A DNA stretch of 64,000 bases, taken from Rachycentron canadum (lineage: Eukaryota; Chordata; Actinopteri; Carangiformes; Rachycentridae). The position numbers and the translations under genes are program-made. The notes beneath the pieces are model-generated. The model was not told where the DNA came from, ran no database searches, and was given only the letters and a program-made list of their open reading frames with translations. This document shows, piece by piece, positions 1 to 13,300 of the stretch; positions within the stretch are counted from its first letter, which is position 1, and each line of letters starts with the position of its first letter. The stretch lies in the NCBI GenBank assembly GCA_038496675.1, contig CM076654.1:9211975-9275974 (forward strand), in the 5' to 3' direction.

Positions 1-1920
1 CCCTCCTTGATCAGCTTGTCATTACCAAACACCACAACACCAACGTTGTCAGGCTCCAAGTTCAGAGACATGCCCTGGAAGAAAACATTTTACAACTTAT
101 TAAGAAGTTAATAGTTGTTAGTTTAGCATACAAGGAAAAAAATTCCAGAGATGGGCGATTTAGGATTCTGTTGCTTTCAACCTTCACATCAAGAAAAAGT
201 TAAATGCCCTTCTATTCTTACTTTCAGACCAGATGAAAATTCCACCATCTCTTCTGCCTGGACATTCCTCAGACCATACACTCTTGCAATACCATCACCA
301 ATGGACAGCACACGTCCTGTCTCCTCCAGGTCTGCAGTGGTGTCAGCTCCCATGATCTTCTCCTCCAGGATGGAAGACACCTCGGCTGTGCCTGTGAAAG
401 AGTAAGTCATTCAATATGAAGCTTCCTTCATTCATGCATGAATGTTTTAAATTAAAGGAAAAAGGTCTCTATACAAATATATGGATATGAAACCTAGAAA
501 ACAACTGGACTTTGGTCATAACACTGCATTTCACTGTATTCTGGTATTTCATGGTGTTCATTTACAATGTGTATACAAATGTTAACTGTATGATCTGTCT
601 ATCCATATTTGTCATCTGTATCATCCTATGTCATGCAGTTAAATAAATGTGGACTTTCATCTTGTCTCCCTGGTAATTTCTATTTATCTTGTGCTTTTTA
701 ATCTCTTGGTTGTACAATGCAGCTACAATAAATGTTTTTGCCATTGGATAAATACAGTAACCAATACTATTATACAGGTTAATTGTTGCTTTTCCCTGGA
801 CAGGCAACAATCCAAGTTCAGTTTGTAATTAAACTGAACAGTGCCTATTCACATTAATGTCATTATGGAGACAGCGGTTTGTGGTTCTGATGAATTATAT
901 TAACATTTTATAAGAGTTTATTATGTTGTTCACCCAGTTTAAAACATAAAATGGGTAAAGTTACACCCTAGTGTATGTGGTTGTTCAACAGCATCACAGA
1001 CTAAATGATCACACACAGACTCAACAACCTCTCTGAAACAGTTTCAACACAAACATCGACACCATATTGAAGCTGGGACTTATTGCAGGACTATGTTTTC
1101 CTGATAAACAGTTAACTGAGTCTATCCAATGACAATGTCAATAAACATGTAAACCTGAGGACGACTCTTCTGTGAACTCAGAAAAACTGTTTGATTAGTG
1201 ACCTTCATCAGTCACCTTTGCATGCTAGGTAGAAGTGAAGGCTAAAGTTTGTGTCGTGTTGTTTTTGGCTTCCTCACCTGTCTTCTGCAGCCATGGTCTA
1301 TGTGTATGGAGGTGGTTGACCCCAACGCAGGCGGCCGGTACAGTCTTGGACACCTGTGATCAACCGCGGGCAGCTTTAATTACACGTAGACTGCAAGTAA
1401 AACTGCACTGAACACATTTGAAGCCTTGGTTTCTATCAACAATGGGCACCATAAGAGCGCAGCCAGTGTAAACCTGTGCAGCGCAGAAGACATGCGCTGT
1501 CAAGACTTTCTGACCTTCAAAGCGTGGCTGAATGAGCCGTTAGCCGGCAGCTAGCATTAGCTCGCCTGCTAACTTTAGCGCCGCTTGCTGCAGGACGAAG
1601 ACTGACGCCTCACAAGGGCAACGTCGACAAACACATTTTTTTAAAAAAACATAAAAACAAAAAACAATTTCTCGATCATTAGCACGAATTATTAATAAGA
1701 ACAGAGTCGTAGCGTTTAAAGCTGCATCCGTACGTGGATGACAAGTTAGCTAGCGGCCTGTGTCGTTGACGTTACCCTTCACGCCCACAAGGTTCAGGCT
1801 CTATCGATCTCGCTGCATCTTTCACATTGGATACACGTTGTTTAATTAAAAAATACTTACAAATCCAGCCCTTCTGGGCAGGGTCCTGGCCAAAGCTGCT
1901 GCAACTCTCACGGATAGCAT
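1..1920 (-). CDS. atp5fa1: ATP synthase F1 subunit alpha, mitochondrial (5' exons, cut by window start)
   Basis: This gene encodes the alpha subunit of mitochondrial F1Fo ATP synthase, one of three non-catalytic nucleotide-binding subunits of the matrix-facing F1 head. Four exons are visible on the minus strand: 1861-1920, 1278-1353, 222-391 and 1-74 (continuing outside the window). Phases join cleanly (60, 76, 170 nt, then phase 0), each with GT and AG borders. Exon 1 encodes an arginine- and alanine-rich presequence, MLSVRVAAALARTLPRRAGF, typical of mitochondrial import. Exon 2 is the poorly conserved end of the presequence and ends LQKTG. Exon 3 starts the mature protein (GTAEVSSILEEKIMGAD) and contains the conserved ETGRVLSIGDGIARVYGL stretch. 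Exon 4 reads GMSLNLEPDNVGVVVFGND. The catalytic-fold Walker region lies outside the window. The ATG at 1918-1920 is chosen because the targeting peptide starts there. Identification is secure from the family sequence. Confidence 0.96.
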
Positions 1921-2218
1921 TTTGTCGGGTTGCTAATGACCTGTCCTCCACCGCTGCCCGTGGGTGAATGTAATGGCTGAATGAACTCTTCTTCTATTTA
2001 TGTGACACTGATGTAAAGTTTCCTGCTGTACGACTCAACTCTGCCACCTGTCGCCACGGAGAGGACACTGACACCTTTCATTGTTACCATAGACTGGATA
2101 TAGACTTTTACCCACTACTGCTTATGAAAAAAAAAAAAAAAAAACTATTTATCAAACTTAATTTGGCTTAAAATTGTTTAAAAATACTTTGAGTGAGACC
2201 TTTAATCAAACTCTTATG

Positions 2219-2348
2219 ATATATATATATATATACAATAATAGATCAAAATATATGACACACTCACAAGGACACTTATAAACATTTCCTCATTTGTCAG
2301 ATGTGTTTCTGTAAAGGGACTACAAGAAAAACACAGACAGCCATGCAG

Positions 2349-2399
<51 letters not shown>
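2219..2399. repeat. AT microsatellite (2219-2235) and CA microsatellite (2350-2399)
   Basis: Direct reading shows an alternating AT run of about 17 bases and, 115 bases later, an uninterrupted CA repeat of about 25 units. Long frames on both strands across this stretch (poly-THTH and poly-VCVC) are artefacts of the repeat. Confidence 0.95.
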
Positions 2400-2403
<4 letters not shown>

Positions 2404-2457
2404 CGTGTGCGTTTACCTTAATATACTCAGATATTATCCAAAGTATAGAATTTTTTG

Positions 2458-2585
2458 CCTCACAGGTTCTGGGGTTGAACTGCTGGCCGGGACCTTATTA
2501 TGTTGAGTTTGCATCTTCTCTCCATGCATATGTGTGTTCCCTCCCAGTGCACCAGTTTCCTCCCACAGTCCAAAGACATCCATAA
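2458..2585 (+). repeat. tRNA-derived SINE-like fragment (teleost interspersed repeat)
   Basis: The segment has the order of motifs seen in common fish SINE-like repeats: a CCTCACAG head, a B-box-like GGTTCTGGGGTTGAACTG, a GAGTTTGCATCTTCTC block, and CCTCCCACAGTCCAAAGACAT. These are recognisable although diverged. It is an old truncated copy with no coding role. The family name is inferred from memory of the consensus and needs a repeat-library search. Confidence 0.6.
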
Positions 2586-3744
2586 TTAATAATGATATAT
2601 TCAAATTATAATTGCAGGTGACTAATGTTTGCTAATGTCTCATTATCAATTGAGAAACTTAATATGCATTATTAATGTTACACTAACAATTATAACTGCC
2701 AACCTGATGACTTATTAAGAAATGCAAACCTCTAAGTTCTTATCAAAGGTTTACCAACATTTATAAGTTAGTGAATAGAAATGCAGAGCCAAGTCATTAC
2801 CAAAACATGATAAATGATAAACAGAACAACCAATATAATGTGAGCACCTTAGCTTAAATAATAGAAATAAAAATGTTTAAAAAAAAAAACGCGTCAACAA
2901 CGTAAACATTTCACATTTACTACATTGTTCTTTGTACATTTGTAGGCCACTACTTTACTTTTCTGCATGCACATAAACAGCTAGTCAAACACTATGTATA
3001 ACTGCAAGTGGTTATACAATTAATAAGTCTGCAGTTGCCAATGTAAATAAATTGTTTATGAATGGATTTTGGTCCTGCTGCCTTTTCCAGAAATGGTCAC
3101 AGTCAATTCTAGACATCTTCTTAAAGATTTAAAGAACTGGCTAAAAAGACTAGAAGAGTGTTTACTCTCTATGAGGATTATACACAATCCAGCCAACCAT
3201 TTCTATGTCAACAGCTGTTGCAGTGATATATGATATCCTAAAATGCTTTGCACACATAGAGCTGGAGGCTTTAAAACAATGTAATTTGTCAGGGCTGTGT
3301 GTAGATTACCTTGACCAATGTCTTAAAACAGTGTCAGTAAAAAAGTGTCCCACTAGTGGAACAGTGTATTTTAAAAGGTTAAAACATAAAACAATCAATT
3401 GAGATTAAAATAGGTAAACAAATGTTTATTTTCCTCATCCGAATCAAGGGTTTTAAGGAAAATGGTTGTCCTGGGCTGCACAGATTGTTAGGCCCCATTG
3501 AGACATATTTGTGACTTGTAATATTGGGCTTTAAATAAATTTAAATAAAATATAATGCCAATATTGTCAACACTTAAGATTTCTCAAGACTTGCATATCC
3601 CCTATTCATTTGTTTAGAATGTAATTGTGTGAATGGATTGACAAAATATTAGCTGCACTTTTCAGTATTTCAGTCCAGTACAACACAAGAAAAACTGGAA
3701 TGAATTCATCACTTCATAACAGGAGTGAGTTGTATGTGTAAATA

Positions 3745-4010
3745 CATAGTACTGTGCAAAAGTCTTAGGTCACCCTTAGATTTGTTGTTTAAGCAATGCT
3801 ATAATGACCATAATTTAAAAAAATTTCAGTCTCTTTATTAGAATTCAACCAGAAAATACAGTAAATGTATATGCAGTATTATAAATAGACAAAAAAAAAA
3901 AAAAAAGAAAAATCAGAAAAAACTGCTTCTATAGGCTAAAGTGGCAAGTATTCAGTGTGACCTCCCCTTATACTTGGTCAATAAAAGAATAAATTATATA
4001 TATAAATTTT
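3745..4010. repeat. Possible non-autonomous DNA transposon remnant
   Basis: The segment begins with TACTGTGCAAAAGTCTTAGG, a phrase I recognise from high-copy fish repeats, followed by AT-rich sequence, poly-A runs and a GTGTGACCTCCCCTTATAC block also typical of such elements. I see no clear terminal inverted repeats or target-site duplication, so the boundaries are approximate and the class is uncertain. Confidence 0.35.
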
Positions 4011-4375
4011 TTTTTTTTTTTTCAGTCTGGCAATTAACCACTTTCTCACTGAACCTGAACTGTTTTATATATATCATATATTTTCAATTAAAAAAACAAA
4101 CAAACAAACAAAAAAAACCTCCTTTGACTCCTAAGTGCAAACCCCGCTCGGGTTTGAGGCGCCGCAACATCGCCCTCTTTTGCCCCGGACATCAAATGAC
4201 ATGTCTGCTTTTGTCAACGCCAACCAGGCGAGTCAGACAGTCGATCCGTTTGGTTTGCGCGTGGTGCTAGCCAGCCAGCCAGCTACAACCAACCGCCTGA
4301 ATGTAGATCCGCATGGGCTACTACTACTCTATCTCTCCGAATAACCCAGCGGAATCATAAGATAAGGATCCCAGG

Positions 4376-7300
4376 ATGGTGTTAGTGCATGTCGGATATC
4401 TGGTTCTTCCCGTATTCGGCTCAGTAAGAAACAGAGGTACGGTATTAATATTCATATCGATCCAAAACATGTGCCCTGTTTATCTTAATATTCACTGCAG
4501 CTGTTGGCTAGCTAGCTGGAGCTTAGCCGTTGGGTTAGCTCGCGTTAGCTAGCTTAATAATTAACGGTCAAATTATTCGCCGTACGTCAGACTACTTTAA
4601 CTTGTATGCATTGGAGTTGATATAAACCACCGAATAATGTAGTTTGTTTGTTGATTCACGCCTAATTTTAAGCCAAATACCGCCGCTGAAGATAAGCTAA
4701 CTGGCTCCTTGGCTCAGGCTATATCTTGGAACGGAAACATTTCTCACAAAGGATTTCACATGAACGGGAGGAGGGGGGGGCGGTCAAAACCACATCCCCG
4801 AATAGACAATCAGTATTAACATGAGGCACATTTTATTCGTGCTACTTGTAATTCGGTAACAGCACGATGCATTGTTATCCTCCCTAACCCCCCTCATCCC
4901 CCCTCCATACGGCGCTATCCTGTATTTGCACTGTAAAAATACCGCAAAATAGACGTAGCCGCTCCAGCCAGTCAGCTTATCTGAGCCTGGATGATGTCAT
5001 TTGAAGATCATCTGCTTCTCTGCTAGCGCTCGCCGTTTTTTCCACCGTGATTTTCACTAATTATTATCCGTGTCAATCGGCCAACAGTCTAATCGATAGA
5101 TGGACAATTGCCCGGTGAGCGTGGACTTTCCGAGCCATCAATACATCAATCGCCCTTTTTCTTTTATTTGCTAATTGGCAATTCAGCAGCTGCTTGTTTG
5201 AAGCTGCCGAATTGCAAAAAAAAAAAAAAAAAAAAAAAAAAGAGAGAGAGAAAAAAAAAAGACCCGAGTGTGCGGTCACAGCTAAACAATGATAAAGCTA
5301 CAGTGTAACATTAATTTCATAACAGTGGCATCAGTGATTTCATTGTGCTTTTATTTCTGTTCTTATTTCCCTGTTTCATAGTATGGAGGCTGGCTCTACA
5401 TTCTGCATTTATCAGATCTTTGTCGTCCCCCCCATTGTGTAGCTAATGATCATCTGCTGCTGTGTGGTGTGGCGTGGCCTCTGCCTGTTCTCTGCATTTA
5501 GCTGTATTGTGAATCCCTTCTTCATTTCCTCTTTCCATCAGAAGACGACATTGGTATTAAAAAGCACCCCCTCCCAAGATGTATTCAGCCATAGACTTTC
5601 CATGTTAAGCAGACTAAAACAATAGCTAACACCTAGATCAGAGCACCTTTTTGTCTTTTTTTCTGTCAAATTGCTGTAGCACTGAGTTAACATTTTAGCT
5701 CCTTTTTAGAAATCAGTTGAATGTCATTGTGTACCTCCCATCCAGTCTTGATAGACAACATGCTGTAAATTCCTGTAAAGTGGATACATTTTGCATGATC
5801 TCAAACACTGCACTGCATTGTTGAACACCAGAATTTGGCTCATCTTCCTTCTCTTCACACAAGGTGCAATGTACGTGAATCAAATGACCTATAATTGGGG
5901 GGAGAAAAAAAGCATGCAAATCCGAACCACGTGCATGCCATTTCTATCGTGAAACTCAGCATTTCAGCAAATGCTGTAACATAAACCCTTGAAATGACTG
6001 AAGGTACACTGCACCTGCACACAACAACCTGCCATAACTGTCTCCATTTTTGTGTAATCCTTTTGTTCCCTTTGCAAATTTCAAGCTTTGAATCACACTG
6101 AATTGTCAGGGCTGTTTGCCCTGTAATGGGCAAATGAAACCAAACATTTAAGTAAGCAAAACATGCTCACTGGTGGTTCATCACTTCCCAATTTTCCCCA
6201 CTAACATAAGGCCAAAATGCTATCCATTTCACAGGGATGCCTATTTTCCTGCACTGCTAAAGAGATCCTCTATTAGTAATAACGTCTTTATTGTTTGGTT
6301 GTGGTCTCTCTTTACCTTTTGTTCTGATAATAGTACTTTCAATGCATGGTCACATTTATGATTCATAATTTTTGGTTTTTGTTTTTCTACATTGACTAGT
6401 GAAAATCCAATGTAATCTTTCTGTAGTAAAGATGTACCCTGCTGTACTGGAATCATGTGCTGTAGCCAACACGTCTGCTCATTGGATGCCGCTTTTGTTC
6501 TTTTTAACCCTATATGGAGCATGGTGGGCCTTGCCTTCAGTCTATGTTGTTTATTTTTGTTGCATGGATTTATACTATTATTACAAACAAACAAGAAAGA
6601 AAACACAAATTCCACATATACTAATATTTTTCAATAAAGAATATAGTGTTTTTCCTAACCTTCAGTGTGCTTCTTGCTGATTTCCATTTATTGTCCTCCC
6701 TCTCCCCTGTCCCTACCTGCCCCCTCTCCACCCCACCCACCTCCTCTCCCGCTGTGACAAAGATAGACGATTTCCACGCTTCCTCCATCACAGGGCCTGA
6801 ATGAGTCTATCTGCTGTCATTCATGGTGATCGTTTTCACTGAGACGCTTGAAAACGCAGTGTGCTACTTAAACTGTAGACTTGAGCTTTTGACCCATAGC
6901 AGCAAGGTCATCTGCTGTCCGCCCGACTACACTGACAGCCTGCTAAGCTGAAAATACTGCTGGAAAGTCATACTGCTTATCTTTCCTGGGTGTGTTTAAA
7001 ATCATACTGCCTTTCTCAAGCGTACTCCTAGTAAATGCAATGTAGACTTTGCCTATTTCCTCATGATTTTTTAAAATATTTCCTCTGTTTACATCAGAAT
7101 TCGTCATGTTTTTTTACACTGTCAAAGCAGATTAAACTCAAACCATATTGGATTTTTGCATCTTCTGTAAGAAGTGCACAATTTTAATCTCTAAACTGGC
7201 AGGATTGTGTAAAATTCACTGCTTCACTTTCTGCCAAACGGACATAACAGAGCACAGTATGTTGAATCCAGCTCCACTGCAAGCCTATTATGGCTTCTTT

Positions 7301-10300
7301 TGGCCAAGCTTTCCTCAAAAGTTTCTAATCAAAGCTAAATTTGTTACTGCAGTGTCTCAGTCCTTCCATAATCAAAAAGGTCTTTTACAGCCTAAGCACA
7401 GTATTAAAACCATATTGCACCACAGCACAAGCTAGCCTGTCTTTTTCTCCCTGTTGAGTCTCGACAGCAGTCTGTTCGCTGCAGTTGCCAAATAGCTGTG
7501 GTTGGAGAGAGTAAAAAAAAAAAAAGCATTCAAGCTATTTCCTCTCAACTCCTGAATGTTCATATGGGAAAAGAACTAGAGCTACAGTATACTGTGTGTG
7601 TAAGACACAGACAGTAGAGTTCAGTAAAAGAGAGACACATAATGTGAAATTATTGCCTGGTGTCATTTTTAAGAAAGAAGGTATTGTTCTCTAGGGTTGT
7701 ATATATGGAGACTTGGCACCTAAACAGTTTAATGTATCTTAGGAGACAGCCTGGTACTAAAGGTTTACTGGCATGAGTGCACTGACCTGCTGTCAGCTGC
7801 AGCTGAGAACTGAGCTGTGTTGAAGACCATATATTGGTAGATTTCATCTATTCTGATCCAGTTCGCTTGTCTGTGAATCAGAAGACCAGGAGTCGATCCA
7901 GAGGTCGGAAATGCAATTAAAGAAATGAAAGCTCATGTTTTTGTGTACAGGACCGAAAATGATTGTCATTTTCATGGTACTTGTGGTAACCATCATTTCC
8001 CCACCCCCACAGAAGTATTTTTCACCCTAGGTAAGACGTAGGGCTTCATTAACATGCTATATCACACACAGTGACACCACATTTCACCCACAATTAATTC
8101 CAGCTAATCTCTCCCCTCAGGTGCCTGACAACTTCTCCTTATCCTCCACAGGATCCCATTTCAACCGGCAACAGCAACAGCAGCAGCAGCAGCACAGCCA
8201 TGCTACCTCTTGCCGGCACTTCCAGTTAGGTCCTCAGGCTCCGCTGCCCATGGACTTCCCCATGCCCCACCCAGGGCAGCCACAGTCAGGCATTAACCCC
8301 CACCTGGCCCCTCCTGGCCACCAGCATGGCCCTCCGCTCCACCCACCCCTCAATCCCCTGCCCACTCCCCAGTTCCAGGACATCCCTGCCCCTCCCTTCC
8401 TACCTCAGGCATTACACCAGCAATACCTCCTCCAGCAGCAGATCCTCGAGGCCCAGCACCGACACATCCTGCCACCCTCCAGGTATCCACACAGGTTTGC
8501 AGGGAAATTTACAGTGCAAGAAAGATAAAAGGGGGGGGGTTATGATTTTGCAGTTGCATCATGTTGGGTCATGTTTCCTGTGGGGGAAAAAACCCAGGTT
8601 GTTTTCAAATGTTTGGTTATTTATCTTAGTAGACGCACCCCAGAGAGAGTTCCTCACCAGCCCCACAGATTACGGCCTGGGTACGAGTTTGCTCCCCCAC
8701 TTCATGTCCCCCCTCAGCCTGTGGTGCAGCAGCCACGCTACCTGGCTGAGGGCACAGACTGGTAAGCAGTGTACCTCTAATTATTCTGTATCCAATGGCA
8801 CAAAGGCAAACTTCTTTTTTTTTTTTATTTGTTAGAAAAGCATTTGTAATCATGTTATCATGATGTCACTTCAGAACAAAAAATAAGTGTTATTTGACAC
8901 TGGAATGTGCAAGAAACATTACACGTCTGATTTAAGCTTAATGCAGAAAAAGCTCCCTGTGTGGCAAGAGGGGACATTTTTTGTTTTCGCAGTAGTTTTT
9001 TTTTTTTTTTTTTTTTTTAATGCGAGAGATAAACAAAAGAGAAAAAAGTTACAAAAAAACCATAAAGTACCAAAAAGAAAAGTGCAAAAGAGCTAATCAT
9101 TGTCACATGACTATGACATATAATATGTTGAAGATCTTACATCTGCTGTTTCAGGGAGTTCTCCTAGGAAAATTCAGATTTCTTTTTGAAATCACAGCCA
9201 AGGTCAAAAGTGCAAAGTTAAAAAGATGTCAGGCGTGTTGAACGGAGTGTAGATTCACTATGATCACAACCTGGTAATAATGATAAGACCAAGACAGGTC
9301 CAACTGGACTTAAGTAGAGCAGCGCCTCATAGCCACAATCTTGTTCCCAAAACTTTTTTAGTCACTTTTTACTTTTTAGTCAATCACGTTGTTAGATGAA
9401 CTTAAGTTGACTACTCTACCAACTATTTTAACCATTTATCTGTTGTGTCCAGCTAATACAACCATTAAACAATGAAGTTTCAGCTAACTATTATTCAGCT
9501 AGCCATTCATTGAACTGATCATTGACCGTAATAGCTAACTAATCTATCCATTCAATTTAACCAACTATTTCAACTGTCAATCCAATATTTTAACTAAGCA
9601 TCCTTTACCTTTACTATTTCAACAGTTTTTCAGTACTTCTGAGGAGCTGCTTTGCTTGTCAACCTATATTATTCAAGTATTACAAGTTGACAAAAACACT
9701 TGAATGCTGCTGAATACTGAATACTGCTGTGGTGACAAACGGCCTCTGCTGTGTAGAAATCCACTGTTATCAAAAGACAATTTGCACAAACAAGACAACG
9801 AAAAAATGGTTGTGTCTGAAATGACTCTCCTTCACTACTCAACATCCAGGGAGTCCTATGTAGAAGCCTATGCAATGAGTTGTATATTGCTTGGCTAATA
9901 TATTGGTTGTACTCTACCTTTAATGACTGATTGTAGGATACTGTCCACTATAGAGGGTAAAATATTCTCACTATACATTTGGACAGCACTACAAAATGGC
10001 AAACTTCCTATATAGTGGAATATATAGGGACTAGTGAGGGATTTCATCTCGTGTCCCACTGACTGACTTGTTTTCTGGTTTCTGTCCAGGGATCTAAGTG
10101 TAGATGCTGGACTGCCCCCCCACCAGTACCACATCCATCCGCTGCCGCAGCACTATCAGCACTACTTGACCTCTCCTAGAATGCACCACTTCCCCAGAAA
10201 CAATGCCTCAACACAAGTGGTGAGGGTCTTCCTCCTTAGTACAAACAATCATGCTTGCCTTGATGAACCCCCAGCAATTCTTGTATGGATTTTGGTGTCT

Positions 10301-13300
10301 GAGATGAATCTTAATACCCAGAAGTTGGGGGTTGACCTGTTTTCCTGTTTTTTTCCTGAGTTCTTCTGCAGAGCTGGCTGATGTTAGCTTCTTTTATCTG
10401 TCATCTTCCAGGTTGTCCATGAGATCAGAAACTACCCATATCCCCAGCTGCACTTGCTTGCTCTGCAGAGTCTCAACCCCTCCCGCCACGCATCTGCTGT
10501 AAGAGAGAGCTACGAGGTTTGTGCTGCCACTTCCTTTCTTTCTCTCCTTAGCAGACACACCAGTCTACACAAATTTATCATTGTTTTCTCTGTGACCAAT
10601 GCGCTGGACAGGCTTGAGTGTGTAACTGATTTTCTTATTTGCAGTTACTCTGGGTTCCAGATGCCTCAAATGGTCCAGCTGTCTTTAATCTCACGACATT
10701 TGTTTTCATTTGAACAAGATGTGACTGTTTTCTGAGAGGCTCTTTCCTGTTCCCTGAGGCACCGATTTCATTATATCAAGAAAGTCCACATATTTGTCGT
10801 TTCCGTTTGGATATTTTACAACGAATATTTTTTTATATTTTAACATTTTACAAATTTGCTTTTTCTCCTATTTTAAACCAGAATGAAAATACATGCCCAT
10901 TTGTTTTTTGCTTTGTAGGAGCTTCTGCAGCTGGAGGACAGACTGGGCAGTGTCAACCGTGGAGCGGTCCAAACCACCATAGAGAGATTCACTTTTCCCC
11001 ATAAGTACAAAAAGGTAAAATTGTCAGCTTTTTACTTTCTAGCTTTGTGGTACGTCTATTTGATGTAGTGTGGTACAGAAGACGAATTGGGCAAGAAATA
11101 AATTGAACTAGATATGAGAGACAGGGATGGGAAATGGCAGCACTGGCTCCAGAGGATGAAAGAGTGAAGACGAAGAGTTGTAAGGGGGTCATGACTCTCA
11201 CAGTTCAAGGGTCAAACTAATTTCCGTTAGCAGATTAGCGAGACAGGTCTGCAGTGTGCACGATTCAAGGCGAGGGATGACTCATCCAGCTGTCTGCAGA
11301 TATGTGCGTGGAATGAATATGAAAAACCGTCTACGCTGAATATGACCCAAATACTCTGGAAGAAGTGTCAGATCATTTGGTACATTGTGAGTGAGAGGAA
11401 GTAATTGAGTCTTTTCCATCTGATGTCGGTTTTTTTTTTCTGGGAAGCATCATTTGGTGACTCTTTTCTTCTTTTCTTGGCTGACTCAGAGACACCCATG
11501 GCATAAACATTACTTGCAGTTGCACGTCACGCTTTAATAATTTAAGTCTGTTTGTTTTTCTCTCTGCAGAGAATACCCCAGGACCTGAAGATGTGTCTGG
11601 ATGATGAGGAGCTGGACACAGATGAGAAGTGTACCATCTGTCTGTCAATGCTGGAAGATGGAGAGGATGTCAGGTAAAAACATCCATTTAGCTTTTGCTT
11701 TTTCACAGGCAAAGAAGATGGTTATGCAAATGTGAATACAATAGTCGTACTTAAAATTTGTTATCCTCTCGGGGATTAGTTGTAGCTGTCCTGTCCCTGT
11801 ACATGCAGTGTTTAGCCACGCCAATGACACAGCTCTTTGGATAATCTGTCTGTTTGGTCCAGCAATTATTAAACTGATTGCTAATAAATTTTGTACACAC
11901 ATTCACAATCCCCAGAGGATAATACTACTGACTTTGGTCATCCAGACCTTTCCTTTTATCTTTTGATTTTAGTGAAATTTCTTGACATATATTTGATCGA
12001 TTGCCATTAAAATTCAGTACAAACACATATGGTGATGTCTAATTTGCTCAATTTATGGATTCTGCACAATGCAGTAGGCTTTGGTACAGTGTTGTGATGA
12101 AAATTTATTCTTAATGTTGTTTGGGAAAAAAATCCCCAAACAACACTTTCCTTTCTGATCAGACCTTAGAAAAATGTCTTCACTTGCCCTTTTTAAACAT
12201 ATCCACAAGTCTCAGCAGTTTTTAACCCTAAATTGGTTCTGCCACATAAGTTCAAAGCATCAGGTCCAAAAATCCTATCACAGTGATTTTTTTCCAGCAC
12301 CTTATCTTGAAAATGCTTCCAGAAGGCAACATTAGCATTTCACACATTTTATGATGTGTTTCCAGTGTTGTGATCTGTCTAACTGGCAACGTGACAAAGC
12401 AAGTTTATTTTACTCTCTGAGAAAGAGGAAGGAGGCATGAATAAAAAAGTGGGTGAAAACCTTTCCAGGGCCAGTGATATATTAAGAGTTGGTTTATGTT
12501 CAAAGGAGACAGTGCACATAAAGTCAGTGAAGGTATATGATGTAGAGCTACATCTGTTCTAATCTTGCTTAATATATTGTTTATGCGGCTTCATTCAAGC
12601 ATTTATCATTCATGCCCGTGTTAGGCTTTGTGTAAGTGTACATCTTAGGTGATATAATGATAAGTGGACAGGTGTAAATACACATGAAATGCATCACAAT
12701 GCATTGAGACACACTTGCACATGCAATTGCCATTGCACATAAACATTTTATGATTCATGAAAGTACAATCACCCAACAAGTATCCTGATATCCTTGCAAA
12801 GCAAATAATCAAGAAAAATCTGCATGTGATCTTTTTCTGCAGTTCATGATCACTACTGCAGGAGAGAGTTGTGCTGAAAAACATTTGGGCAATTTAGTGT
12901 TTTTCTTGGAAGTTAAACACATTTGGAAGATATTTTTCCTTATTGGTTGATAAAATAATCATAACAGTTTTTGGCTTCCAAAGGAGCAGTCCCTGAAGTC
13001 CTAATCAAGGGAGACATGAGTACTAGTAGTGTGAAGGCAAATATGTTTCTGAGGCACCGACTACTAATGTGGATGTTAACATTTTTGAAAAAATCCCTAC
13101 TTAACGGCCAAATGCTCTTTCTAACTGTATTGTTGACAGTAAATGAGCCTTTTTAGCAGCAGTCACAGTTTCCCCAGATAAAATCAGATGTGAGTTGTGA
13201 GGTGAAATTTGATCACAAGGGGTCACTTGAGACACTTTCTGATGCCAAATGTGAACCACAGCCAGACAACTGGGTCTTTTCTAGACACAATCTGGATACT

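Larger units (their letters stand above)
1921..4375. other. Divergent intergenic/promoter spacer between atp5fa1 and ark2c
   Basis: About 2.4 kb separates the two divergently transcribed start codons. It should hold the atp5fa1 promoter next to 1921 and the ark2c promoter and 5' UTR upstream of 4376. The last 250 bases are visibly richer in CG dinucleotides than the AT-rich middle, as expected near a vertebrate first exon. The middle contains a poly-A run (about 2127-2144), an AT run (2219-2235), a CA microsatellite, a SINE-like fragment and a possible MITE, listed separately. No open frame here looks like a conserved protein. Confidence 0.6.

Noticed and set aside
8326..8835. Long plus-strand frame overlapping ark2c exons 2 and 3
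   Set aside because: It is a shifted frame over real coding exons and reads through two splice sites. The correct frame gives the conserved ARK2C sequence.
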